Shown here piece after piece: positions 49,304 to 60,026 of a DNA stretch of 64,000 nt (position 1 is the first letter of the stretch; the number at the start of each line of letters is the position of its first letter). The position numbers and the translations under genes were made by a program. Below the pieces are notes generated by a model. The model saw nothing but the letters and a program-made list of their open reading frames with translations. It had not been told where the DNA came from and searched no databases. Location of the stretch: assembly GCA_963931865.1 (NCBI GenBank), contig OZ007514.1, forward strand, positions 124,001 to 188,000. Direction: 5' to 3'. Origin of the DNA: Axinella damicornis (Eukaryota > Porifera > Demospongiae > Axinellida > Axinellidae).

Positions 49304-49424
49304 AGGCACTGTTCTTGCCATGGAGAAGGAGCCCAACAAGCTGAAGGAGGAGCACAAGGCTGTGATGGAGGCTGTCCGAGATGTCGTGGAGAAGGATTTC
49401 AAAGAATACATTGCCACCCACTGA
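45904..49424 (+). CDS. Glutaredoxin fused to an unrecognised C-terminal region
   Basis: Six exons: 45904-46051, 46635-46843, 47621-47765, 48021-48103, 48733-48868, 49306-49424; 840 nt, 279 aa. Residues 1 to about 95 are a glutaredoxin: VTIFTRDGCPFCAKAK with the dithiol site C12-P-F-C15, the cis-proline motif TSVPEIFF (P66) and IGGSDDL, where the third residue after GG-type glutathione-binding loops is Ser rather than Cys. Expected role: glutathione-dependent disulfide reduction. Residues from about 105 to 279 (EELQEKWQKEVNALDAKLGG, IELIIISLDTPDYLTVIRAT, TSLFVGDLSKFPMC, TVLAMEKEPNKLKEEHKAVM) form a mixed alpha/beta region I do not recognise. The start at MGKV was chosen because glutaredoxin begins there; an in-frame ATG at 45718 would add 62 residues partly encoded by a palindromic element, and ATG 45780 would add 42 Arg/Leu-rich residues that could be an organelle signal. 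Exon 5 ends in a repeat that copies its own splice donor. Confidence 0.8.
46276..46314. mobile_element. 39-bp TAG/CTA palindrome
   Basis: TAGCCTCGTTCCCAGG and TGGGAACGAGGCCA in intron 1 of the glutaredoxin-like gene. Confidence 0.55.
47166..47195. repeat. Poly-C run
   Basis: About 30 C in intron 2 of the glutaredoxin-like gene. Confidence 0.9.
47878..48016. repeat. (CCCT)n tract before glutaredoxin-like exon 4
   Basis: CCTC tetranucleotide repeat ending 4 bp before the acceptor GTAG. Confidence 0.9.
48340..48715. repeat. Imperfect CTCCTC-rich minisatellite
   Basis: Repeated TCTCTGACCCCGTCCTCCTC and TCTGGCCTCCCTCCACCTCC units before exon 5 of the glutaredoxin-like gene. Confidence 0.8.
48835..49110. 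repeat. Minisatellite made of exon 5 end plus its splice donor
   Basis: About five imperfect units with CTTGGTCCGTAGGGAACC then TCAGAGGTATGT. The first unit is the true exon 5 end and donor (48868/48869); further donor-like copies (GAG/GTATG) follow at 48934, 48987 and beyond. Confidence 0.85.
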
Positions 49425-50410
49425 AGTCTAATGTCCAGTTTATGAAATTCTGAAGTATTGTAGCTTCATGACTGTATAGTTTCATGCATAGTACATGTGG
49501 TTGATAATCAGTGCTGCTGAGTTTCAATGACAAATTTCATTATCAGATTTAATGTCACCGACATTGAACTTAGCTGATAGTCTGATAACTGCATATCTAC
49601 CGATAGCCAATATATTCAGACTTGAAGTGAGGAAAAAAATAACCAAAGCCGAAGAAAGAAAAGAACCAAAGTGAAAAGGAAAGGAAAAAAGAAATTTGGA
49701 GAATAAAGAAAAAAGCTGGACAAAAAGACATGAAAAAATAAATTGAGAGAACCGCAAGAAAAGCCTGGCAGGAAAGAAGACACTCATACACTGGACTGCT
49801 AACAAGCTTTCTAGTTACTCAGCAGCTGTACTCCATAATGACATATCCAGAATGGATGCTTAGGGCCTAGTTTGGTTCCCAGAACCTGCTGTATTTCGAT
49901 TCCAGCAACCAATAGTTACTTATGGCATTTCTAAGGAGAAACAACTTAATTAAAAAACAAGCCTGGCCTCACTAAAAGGAAAAGAAAAGGAAAATTAGAC
50001 AGAGTCTAGCATGAACTAAAAGAGAAAAGAGAAACAGACTATGGAAGAAAAAAAAGGAACGCGAAAAACGAAAAAGAAAAAAGAAAAAAGAAAAAAAAGG
50101 AAAAAGAAAAAAAGGAAGAAAGAAAAAAATACAACCTAGCAACAACCCATCCCTCCGTGACAGGTCGGACACCGAAGTGTAAGCCTCAGGAGCGCTGGAT
50201 AGGCGGCGGTGACTGGAATCACAGGAGGCTACCTGCTTTCAACCAGAACACCTTTCTTTAGCTTCGGTGGTCAGATGGGAACCGGCGTACTCAAGCTGCT
50301 AGGCGGGGAAGTCAGGAACCGGTGTGTACGGAGTGGCCCAGACTCGTACTCGGTTATTGGGGAGACGAACACTCAACCCCCAGGCTGTAAAGCAAGTGCT
50401 TAGCGAGTGT

Positions 50411-50535
50411 GCCATCCCGACTTCCCGCCAAAACTTGCTACAAATTCAGTATTTAAGCCCGTTTCCTGTTGCGCGCGCCCCTCGCGGTTCAAAGGTCACG
50501 TGCTTTAGCAAGTTTTGGCGGGAAGTCCAGATGGC
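50411..50535. mobile_element. Small inverted-repeat element
   Basis: Exact 22-bp arms 50419-50440 and 50506-50527 (GACTTCCCGCCAAAACTTGC inward), with weaker pairing of GCCATC outside; loop 65 bp. Confidence 0.6.
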
Positions 50536-50681
50536 GCAAGAAAGTGTTAGTCTATGAGCTCGAGCTATGCTGGGTGATGACGCCAACGGATGCTAGTACG
50601 AAACAGCTCTACACGAGTGTGCCATGCAAAGGCGGAATACTGACCTCACCCTCCTTCCAAAGCTAAGTACCCGGTACAATA

Positions 50682-50732
50682 TAGTCTCGGAACCAGACCC
50701 TTCGCTGTGTGAAGGGTCTGGTTCCGAGACTA
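50682..50732. mobile_element. TAGTCTCGG palindrome, second copy
   Basis: TAGTCTCGGAACCAGACCC and its inverse around a 9-11 bp centre; same family as 18432-18481. Confidence 0.65.
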
Positions 50733-50813
50733 CACATGGAACTCTGCAGTCATGTTGAAGCTTTATCCACTGACCTCCAGTTTGGGTTCAAGAGAAGTTA
50801 TTCAGCTAACAAC

Positions 50814-50949
50814 TAGTCTAGCTGCTAGACCCTCCTCTCTCCCCGGAAATGAAATAACGGAAACGCGGAAGGGAATGATGAAGGGTGCTCCCTTCCGCGT
50901 TTCCGTTATTTCATTTCCGGGGGGAGAGGAGGGTCTAGCAGCTAGACTA
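50814..50949. mobile_element. 136-bp TAG/CTA palindrome with exact 9-bp target duplication
   Basis: Ends TAGTCTAGCTGCTAGACC and its inverse, arms about 60 bp, loop about 16 bp. Flanked by GCTAACAAC at 50805-50813 and 50950-50958. Sequence differs from the TAGCCTCG family but the architecture is the same. Confidence 0.85.
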
Positions 50950-51394
50950 GCTAACAACAGGATATAGGATTATCGGTGTGCAGAATTCACCATAATATTA
51001 TGAAACAAAGATAATATTTTTTACTGTATTTGTAAAATTAATATCACTGACGTATATGCCTCTACCAACTGTTTATCTTGTGACTACAGTGAAACAATAG
51101 AAGTCAGTTATATTTCTTTAGTACAGTTGGTTTCAATCATTCAAAATGATTGAGCCAATAATTATTAGAGATAAAAATAATATTAATAGTGCAACACGGT
51201 GAAGAGAAAACCATACCGGCAGAGTTATAATCATACAAATTGGAAACGTTACCACGTGAGACGTGAGTACATGACTACCAACTAAAGTATACTGAGTAAA
51301 TAGGTCGTTGATGATATAAAAATGTTCTATGTAGAGTTGAGTGCTGGATGTCTAATCGTCTATGTCGGGCGGGGTTACAGAGCTACTGCATAGC

Positions 51395-54300
51395 TCACAG
51401 TACGGTGGTCCTCGTGGGGAGACCCTGTGCTCTGGCAGTGTTACAGCTCTTGCAGAGCAGGTGGTCGTCAAGCGGATAGCATTTCTCTCCTCCCTGTGGC
51501 CTACTGGCAAGCTGCTTGCCACAGTCCTGAAGGTGTGGGTGTGTGCATGGATGGTACGGATGAGCAGAGTGCAAGAGCACAATCTCATGACAGCTGTGAG
51601 GAGTCCCTGTCATTGTGGTGCTGTGCCCCACACTTACCTCACATCTGTAGCACTCCATGTGAAAACACTTCTTCATTGCAATCACCCGCACGGTTTTCAC
51701 CCTCCCCTACAGAACAGTGATGCACATGTCACAAAACATTCACACGTCCTCGCTGTCCTTCCCTCCTCTCCCCCAAGTCCTGGCTCTATGCTCTACCCCC
51801 CCCCCCCCCCCCCCCTCTCTTCCATCCCACCCCCTCAAATCTTGCCCCCCCCCCCCCCCCCCCCTCAAGTTCTCAGTCAACTCCTACTCCCCTCTCCCAA
51901 GTCCTGCTGCCCCCTCCCCTCTCCCTACACCCCCCTCCCCTCTCCCTGCAACCCCTCCCTTCTCCCTACACCCTCCTCCTCTCTCCCTATACCCCCTCCC
52001 CTCTCCCTGCACCCCCTCCCCTCTCCCTACACCCCTCCCCTCTCCCTGCACCCCCTCCCCTCTCCCTGCACCCCCTCCCCTCTCCCTACACCCTCCTCCC
52101 CTCTCCCTACGCCCCCTTCCTCCCGGCACCCCCCTCCCCTCTCCCTACACCCTCCTCCCCTCTCCCTACACCCCTCCCCTCTCCCTGCACCCCCTCCCCT
52201 CTCCCTACACCCTCCTCCTCTCTCCCTACACCCCTCCCCTCTCCCTGCACCCCCTCCCCTCTCCCTACACCCTCCTCCTCTCTCCCTACACCCCCTCCCC
52301 TCTCCTACACCCTTCCCCTCTCCCTACACCCTCCTCTCCTATCCCTACACCCTCCTCCCCTCTCCCTATGCCCCCTCTCCTCCCGGCACCCCCTCCCCTC
52401 TCCCTCACCCCCTCCCCTCTCCTGCACCCTCCTCCTCTCTCCCTACACCCCCTCCCCTCTCCTGCACCCCTCCCCTCTCCTCCCCTCTCCTCCCCTCTCC
52501 CTGCACCCCCTCCCCTCTCCCTACACCCCTCCCCTCTCCCTACACCCTCCTCCCCTCTCCCTCACCCCCTCCCCTCTCCTGCACCCTCCTCCTCTCTCCC
52601 TACACCCCCTCCCCTCTCCTGCACCCCTCCCCTCTCCCTACACCCTCCTCCCCTCTCCCTACGCCCCCTTCCTCCCGGCACCCCCTCCCCTCTCCCTACA
52701 CCCTCCTCCCCTCTCCCTATGCCCCCTCTCCTCCCGGCACCCCCTCCCCTCTCCCTACACCCTCCTCCCCTCTCCCTACACCCCCTCTCCTCCGGGCACC
52801 CTCCTCCCCTCTCCCTGCCTACACCCCCCTCCCCTCTCCCTACACCCCCTGCCTCCCTCTGAATCACAATGACTGCACTCACCGGTTCAGGGGCAATGGG
52901 TTTTTGGCAAGCTGCACATTTTGGCGCAAAGACCCTGAGGGAGAGACGACAATGCCATGGTGGTACAGCGATGTCCTCAATTCAGTATTCAGTGACAGCC
53001 CATGAACACAAGAGCTATATACTGGAAGTGCTCTTAATAGGACACCCCTGAATTACGGACGCAGGGGTGTCCGTATTAGGAGTCCATGCACACAAGAGAT
53101 GAACGACAGAACAGCTGGTTTGCAATGACTGGCATTGTTTGCGGGAGGATGAGCCCCTACACTGGGAGGGTGTGATCCCAGACTTTCTATGACGTCTTGC
53201 TGTTGAAGTCTTACTCCGATTGCTCTTGGGGAATTTGGGAAGGAAGCACTGTTGTATGAGGCGTGTAGCTAGGCGTGTCTTCTGTGGATGGCTACAGAGG
53301 TGGTGTGTATATGTGTCACTCGTATCCAGGTGGTGCAGGCCAGACCCACAACAGGATGAAGCAGAATGCTAATCTTGATTGTGTGCACGTTTTCATCCGA
53401 AGAAAACAATCGAGACAATGTGTGATGTTGCAACCAAAACAAAAGATGCATGTGCTAAGTATTCAATCAGTTGCCCTGGTAACCGACAAACTCTAGTCTT
53501 TGCATCTGTACGAGTGGCACCTGGTAGTGCTAACCCAGAGCAGTGCCTCAGGTCTTCGTGGATACTACAACGGACTCTGATAGCATCCTCCACTTCGTAC
53601 TTACAGCCTCCAGGCAACGCTAGCTTGTCCTGCACACAGGTCTCAGTAGCTTAGTGCTGAGAGCATCCTCCACTTCGTACTTACAGCCTCCAGGCAACGC
53701 TAGCTCGTCCTGCACACAGGTCTCAGTAGCTTAGTGCTGAGAGCATCCTCCACTTCGTACTTACAGCCTCCAGGCAACGCTAGCTCGTCCTGCACACAGG
53801 TCTCAGTAGCTTAGTGCTGAGAGCATCTGTGTAATCGTGAGTCTGAACCTTAGCTGGAAACCGTACGACATGACCCCAGTCCACGCCCAGGTGGGGCTTA
53901 TGGTATTTGGCTCATCGTATGTGACACAATTGCACACCTACTCAAGTCAGATAATCAGCCATGCAACCACTTGATTTGTGCTTGCGACCACACCTCTGCA
54001 TGTGACGGACGCCCACTCACTGGAGTGCAAGCGGAGGGATCTTTAATTGCATGATTGAAAAAGGTTTTGTAAGGCACTTTCTGGGAAGAGAAAATGTACC
54101 ACTGGCCAAATGGACTTGTACCAGACTTATCTACCCATGAGAGAGCAGCTTATGCCCATTAATGGGCTGACGACAGCATTGTTTTGCAAAGTACTAAAAA
54201 TGGTCAAAGTAGTGTTGGGCTGGAATCGGGGTGAGTCCACCTGGACAAGACTACTTGTGCCAGAATGCATTGATGCAAGTACAGTGTATCCCAATTAGTC

Positions 54301-57300
54301 CTTATTTTGGATGACATCATCCTTACATCATACCTGTGGAAGTCTGGGGTGCAGTAGACCTTCTCAGTACTGTCACTGGCGTAGGGTATCCCATCCAGAC
54401 ACATGCCACACACATCACAGCAGAAGCACTTCGGATGGTAGGAGTGTCCGAATGCCTTCAGAACCTGAGAGAGCGAGCAGAGGGGGAGAGGAGAGGATTA
54501 AGGGGAGCATGGAGGGGGGGGAGGAAGCGGGGAGAGGGGGGAGCAGGAGAGGAGGAAGGGAGGAGAAAAGGAAAGAGGATTAAGGGGTGATTTTATCAAG
54601 TGTTCATTCCACTGCTGAATTTCGCAGGGGAACCTTCAAATACTCAAGAGAGATGGGGTGAAAGCATTCTGAGGTTGGGACTATTTGCTAGTGAGAGGTC
54701 TGCCTAATGGTGTGTATCCCGGTGTTGTTAGCGACCTGCGTCTCCACCTCACCCAGTCGCGGATGAGCAGATGTGACTGACCACCCAGAACGTTTGAACA
54801 GTGAACAGTGCATGTGGTACGGTGCTGAAGACCATTAAACAACTGTATCTGTGTGGATGGTCTATTGAGCATGCAGTAGTAGGGGGTTAGCGATGCACGG
54901 TGCAAAGAGCCCAGTCAGTTCCGTTGATGGTACAAGAAGGTCAACTCAAACCAATGACGGTATTTGAAGTCATGGCCTCCCATAAGCTCATGCTTACATT
55001 GGTGATGGGAGAGGTTAACATGTTCATGGGGGGTTAAAATGTTTATGGGAGGGGAGCCGAGGGGTGACACTTTACCCAACACAGTGCTTCTGCATGCTGT
55101 GTCTCAGACCCAGCAAGCTATAGCCTCATTCCCAGGCTCCACCTTGCTGCACATGGAGAGCCTGGGAACGAGGCTAGTCAGCCCTCTCAACCAAGGGAGT
55201 CAAGACTCTCTTTTGTACCCAGTGAGCCAATATTTCAATCAATTAGCAAGGAGCCAGAGAGTCCTCCAGCATCAAGATACTCAAGCACAGTAGGTAGCGC
55301 CTGGCCCCAATTAAGCAAATGACTCAATCACTTAAGCCCTCAAGCTATGATGAGCATCCCTCAAGCTATGATGAGCATCCCGCCATGCACACAATGTGCA
55401 AATGCCAGCAACTCACAATTGCATTCTCACTAGTATCGTCTTTCATCCTACAAGTACAGCCATTTAAAGGACCTTTGTCCATCTACCAATGTCACTCATT
55501 ATTAGGTGCGTGTATGCACAGTCAGAGTTGTAGTCTAGTGCTTGACCGTTACCAAAATTACCACCAGTTGCTAGGTTTCAACGTTTCTCTGCAATCAAAA
55601 CACAGTATATCCCATATTACATGGGTAGGAGGTGCTGGAAGCTTCAGGGAATTGCTGTAATTGCTATGGTTTTCAGTTACGGTACATTTGATTGCACAAA
55701 CATTCATCGATACAGTGACCGATCCTGACGGATCTCGGGGGCACTCAATACGTACGTAGTACTGAATTGGTGAGGGCTGTAGCGCCCTCAGCTGTAGCGC
55801 CCTCAGCTGGGTCGCTGGGTATTTCAGCGGGCGGCTTGAGTGTCCTGTTGTGCTACTGCAATATATAGCAGCTGTGTGCTCACTGCATGTGCTCAACTAC
55901 AATTGTCCAAAATTATAGCCATCTACACACTGCCATCACCCTGATTATGAGATTATGATATCTATACGAGAGCCATCACTCACTCTTTCTGTGATCTTTG
56001 TCTTGCACACGTGGCAGGCGTCGAGGGTGGTCTGGGGGGGGGGGGGGGGGGGGGGGGGAGGAGAGATCAGTATCAGCGCAAGAACACACAACTTGCACAC
56101 AACACAAAATGGCTACATGAGAGGGCTCTGCATGGGGCGCCTCGTCCAATGGGATTATAAACCCTCCCACCCATAGTAGTGCTCAGAACACTACAGCCAT
56201 GGTCTTTGAGTTTTCAAATTGCGTACATTCCTTGGAATCAACACCCAACTGTGTCTCATTCCCAGGTTCTAACGGCACGGGACAGAGTGGAGAATTGGAA
56301 TGACATTCGAGCTCAGCCTGAGGAACGCTGAGGTTCACACATACACTCCTGAAATCACCTGCTTAGAACAAAGTGCACAAGGGAAGCATGCAGACTGGTG
56401 CACACACACATGCGCACACTAGCTACGAACCCTAGCTACCCGCTGCTGATGTTGGCGAACATCAAAGAACACAGCTTGGGCAGCTGGTGATGAGCTGAAT
56501 TGACTTCCTCAATTACAACTGTACCCACCTTGTCAGCTACAGGTTTGTGAATCAGTGGGCCAGGTGTGTGACACTGGCCAGGAGTGAGGTGTGTGACACT
56601 GACACTAGCCAGGTGTGTGACACTGACACTAGCCAGGAGTGACACTAGCCAGGTGTGTGACACTATGCAGGTGTGTCAGATACCTCCCTGCAGTACTGAC
56701 AGTACTTGTGAGGTGTCACACACTTGGCTGACAGTCTTTAGGGTTGACCCACCTGCTGTGAAGGCGGCCCACAAGCTGTGAAGGCGGCCCACCTGCTCTG
56801 AGGTTGGCCCACCTGCTCTGAGGGTGGTCCACCTGCTCTGAGGTTGGCCCACCTGCTCTGAGGGTGGTCCACCTGCTCTGAGGTTGGCCACCTGACAAGC
56901 AGTGATCAGGTTTGATCCACCACTAATGCTGAACTTATGTCTAGGCGAGAATACTCCATACTGTAGTGACAAGCACATGGTGGGTAGTTTTGATTCAATT
57001 TGTTCAGGTGTTGCCAGCCAGACCACTCACTAGCCCAGGAACAGTATAGCTCTAGCTGTGGTGCCAATCTGCAAGTGCCAAACTGGAACCTACAGCACAA
57101 TCAGCATCAATTCATGCTGATCACAATTCCTAGCCACAAAAGCATACCTCCAACCTGAGAGGGTTTGAGTGGGGGAATGAGGTTAGCCAACCAGAACACA
57201 GCCTGGAACCGGACCATGACTCATGGACCCGGATGGAAAGTTGCAACTCAAGCTTATGAGGATCAATTAGGGTACGTGCATACACACATACGATGCTATA

Positions 57301-58615
57301 CGCTCCCAGTATACACCTCCATCAACTGTTCCACCAATCTCGAGATTGCGACACACAATTTCTACACTGCTACTGGTGTGTCCATTGGTAAACCTCTGGG
57401 GGAGCGGTGTTCCTCAGTGGGAGGGGCTTGAAGGAATCAATTGCCTGCATGCCTGACGTCTGCCCAGTTCTAGGAATGGACATCTGTCTCAGAAGTGTTG
57501 GTTCTCAGTTGTTTATTAGGCAGCCAGGAGAGACTCTCCAACGACTGAACTGAGGCCGACCACTGCCAGGAGAGACTCTCCAACGACTGAACTGAGGCCG
57601 ACCACTGCCAGGAGAGACTCTCCAACGACTGAACTGAGGCCGACCACTGCCAGGAGAGACTCTCCAACGACTGAACTGAGGCCGACCACTGCCAGGAGAG
57701 ACTCTCCAACGACTGAACTGAGGCCGACCACTGCCAGGAGAGACTCTCCAACGACTGAACTGAGGCCGACCACTGCCAGGAGAGACTCTCCAACGACTGA
57801 ACTGAGGCCGACCACTGCCAGGAGAGACTCTCCAACGACTGAACTGAGGCCGACCACTGCCAGGAGAGACTCTCCAACGACTGAACTGAGGCCGACCACT
57901 GCCAGGAGAGACTCTCCAACGACTGAACTGAGGCCGACCACTGCCAGGAGAGACTCTCCAACGACTGAACTGAGGCCGACCACTGCCAGGAGAGACTCTC
58001 CAACGACTGAACTGAGGCCGACCACTGCCAGGAGAGACTCTCAAATGACTGAACTGAGGCCGACCACTGCTCTCTCCTACAGTATTGAAGATGTTTCCCA
58101 ACAAACATGAGAGCCATCCGCTAACGACCTCCTGCTCTCCTGGTATGTAACACTTGTTGTGGGAAGGTATTCACGGCTTCCCATTATTCATCTCCTGAGA
58201 GCTGAGGTGTGTACCTTCACATGACCTCAGGGAACACTTGTGGACACACCATTTGAACTCATGCACCCCCTTACAAACCATCACCAGCTGTGCTGTCTGT
58301 TGCTTAGCAACCAAACTTTTGTACATGAATAATGCAAAGAAGAATAGCAGAGGTGATAATGGCAATGGGTAGCCTCATTCCCAGGCTCTCTGTGGGCAGT
58401 GGGTAGCCTCATTCCCAGGTTCTCTGTGGCCTGGGAACAAGGCTAGGCAATGGTCAGTGTTCTCCCAGATATTGCATAATGAGATTCTGAGATTCATGGC
58501 AGCCTAATTAATAAGAAGCCCTTTAATGACTCTTGTTGCCTCTAGTGAACTGTACCTGTATGGTCTTTCAAACTCCCGGGGTACACTAGGCATATTAAGG
58601 GTACGTGGCCAGAAT

Positions 58616-58652
<37 letters not shown>

Positions 58653-59986
58653 ACAGTAAAGGAGCACATGTGTAGGGGAACCCTGCAATGTGTATTAGAA
58701 CTGAAGTGCGGTCTAGTGTGAACACAGGTCAAGTGGGAGGGTCCACAGTGTACGTCACCAGACATTGTCAGGTGTAGGTGGCTGTATGTAGTTACAGTAA
58801 TGACCTAATGTGCATTCAACTAACTGCTGTGATAACAAGCCGTGGGGGTGTGTGTCCTCAATACGCTGACTGGCACCCTGCCAGTGGCATACGCAGATCT
58901 GTGCTAATGTTACCATCAATCTCTCAAATAACTTGGCCAAACTGTATTTACAGTGTGTGAGGTTGTACCAGAATGCGCCATGGCAACAGTGACCGACTGG
59001 TCTACGCTAATTTTAGAGGCCTGTCAGGTTTTAATCTGCTTCCCAATTCTTAGTGTAGCTTTCATCACACAAGAGTTTGACTAGAGGTGTTGCTAAGAAG
59101 CAATAACCACCTAATTTAAGAATGCTCGCTTCCTTTCTAGGTCCTGAATGCAGACATCTGATTGGTCAAGCCTTATTGATACTTATGCCTAGCCAAAACA
59201 GCGGTAACGAGAACTCTCACAAAAGGGGAAATTGATGTAGTCCCTACAGAATCCACCCGTGGAGCATATTTCGCATGCCCCTAGCAACGAGTGACTACGA
59301 GTAATGATAGCACCATACACTACTTTGGACTAGACTACTCAAACACGTGTATATCTCCTTCCTGTAGCACAAAGACCAGGAAGTACTCATTTGCATTCCG
59401 ACTGTCACTTGTCCTTTCTTTCAGTCGTTTCTATTGCCTCACTAACCCTAGTACCAGTTCTGCTGGTTTCTATTGCCTCACTAACCCTAGTACCAGTTCT
59501 GCTGGTTTGGTGATGAAGGGGTTAGAGTTGGAGAGGCCAACATTAACCCATTAATCTCTACTCAGTCGGGAATAAGTGCAACATCAACAGTTTTCTGCCA
59601 TTTTCTGCGCACAAATCGGGAGAGTGATAATTATTCAGGGCACTCCCACTCCCAGCAGACAATATCAAAGCTACCACTCCCCTGCCACACCCTGGGCACA
59701 TTTATTCACAGCCTGCTGATGAGGTGTGGTACGTTATTCACAGCCAGGTGGAAATTTTGTTGTCAGCAGAGAGTTGCCTATAGCGAGGTTAATGAATGAT
59801 GTCAGAGGTCAGTGACAGGCCTTTTGTTGTCCTGCTCATATGAGGATGTGCACGAGTGAAATCAAAGTGATTGAAGCTGCTGCTATAGAACCGAAATTCT
59901 CAATCTCTAATACGTAGCTCATGCTCATGTGCATACCCTCTCACTAGACTAAGTCTCCTAGTGTTCTGGTGCCTAATACTGGATAT

Positions 59987-60026
<40 letters not shown>

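Larger units (their letters stand above)
49425..51394. other. Convergent intergenic region
   Basis: Between the stops of the glutaredoxin-like and zyxin-like genes. Holds purine-rich stretches (49630-49760, 49975-50130; AATAAA near 49702), an inverted repeat (50411-50535) and palindromes (50682-50732, 50814-50949). 50960-51394 is AT-rich with nothing recognised. Confidence 0.5.

Noticed and set aside
50285..50430. tRNA-derived SINE on the minus strand
   Set aside because: There is a TGGCACACTCGCTAAGC segment resembling an A box and a GGTT-type region, but the B box is poor and the A-rich tract lies on the wrong strand for a SINE tail.
51362..53005. 547-aa open frame on the plus strand
   Set aside because: It runs through a C/T-rich minisatellite inside a zyxin-like intron and antisense to zyxin exons; the product is only Pro/Leu/Ser repeats.
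57470..58117. 215-aa frame on the minus strand with a 14-residue repeat
   Set aside because: Product of the 42-bp minisatellite; three overlapping frames are equally open.
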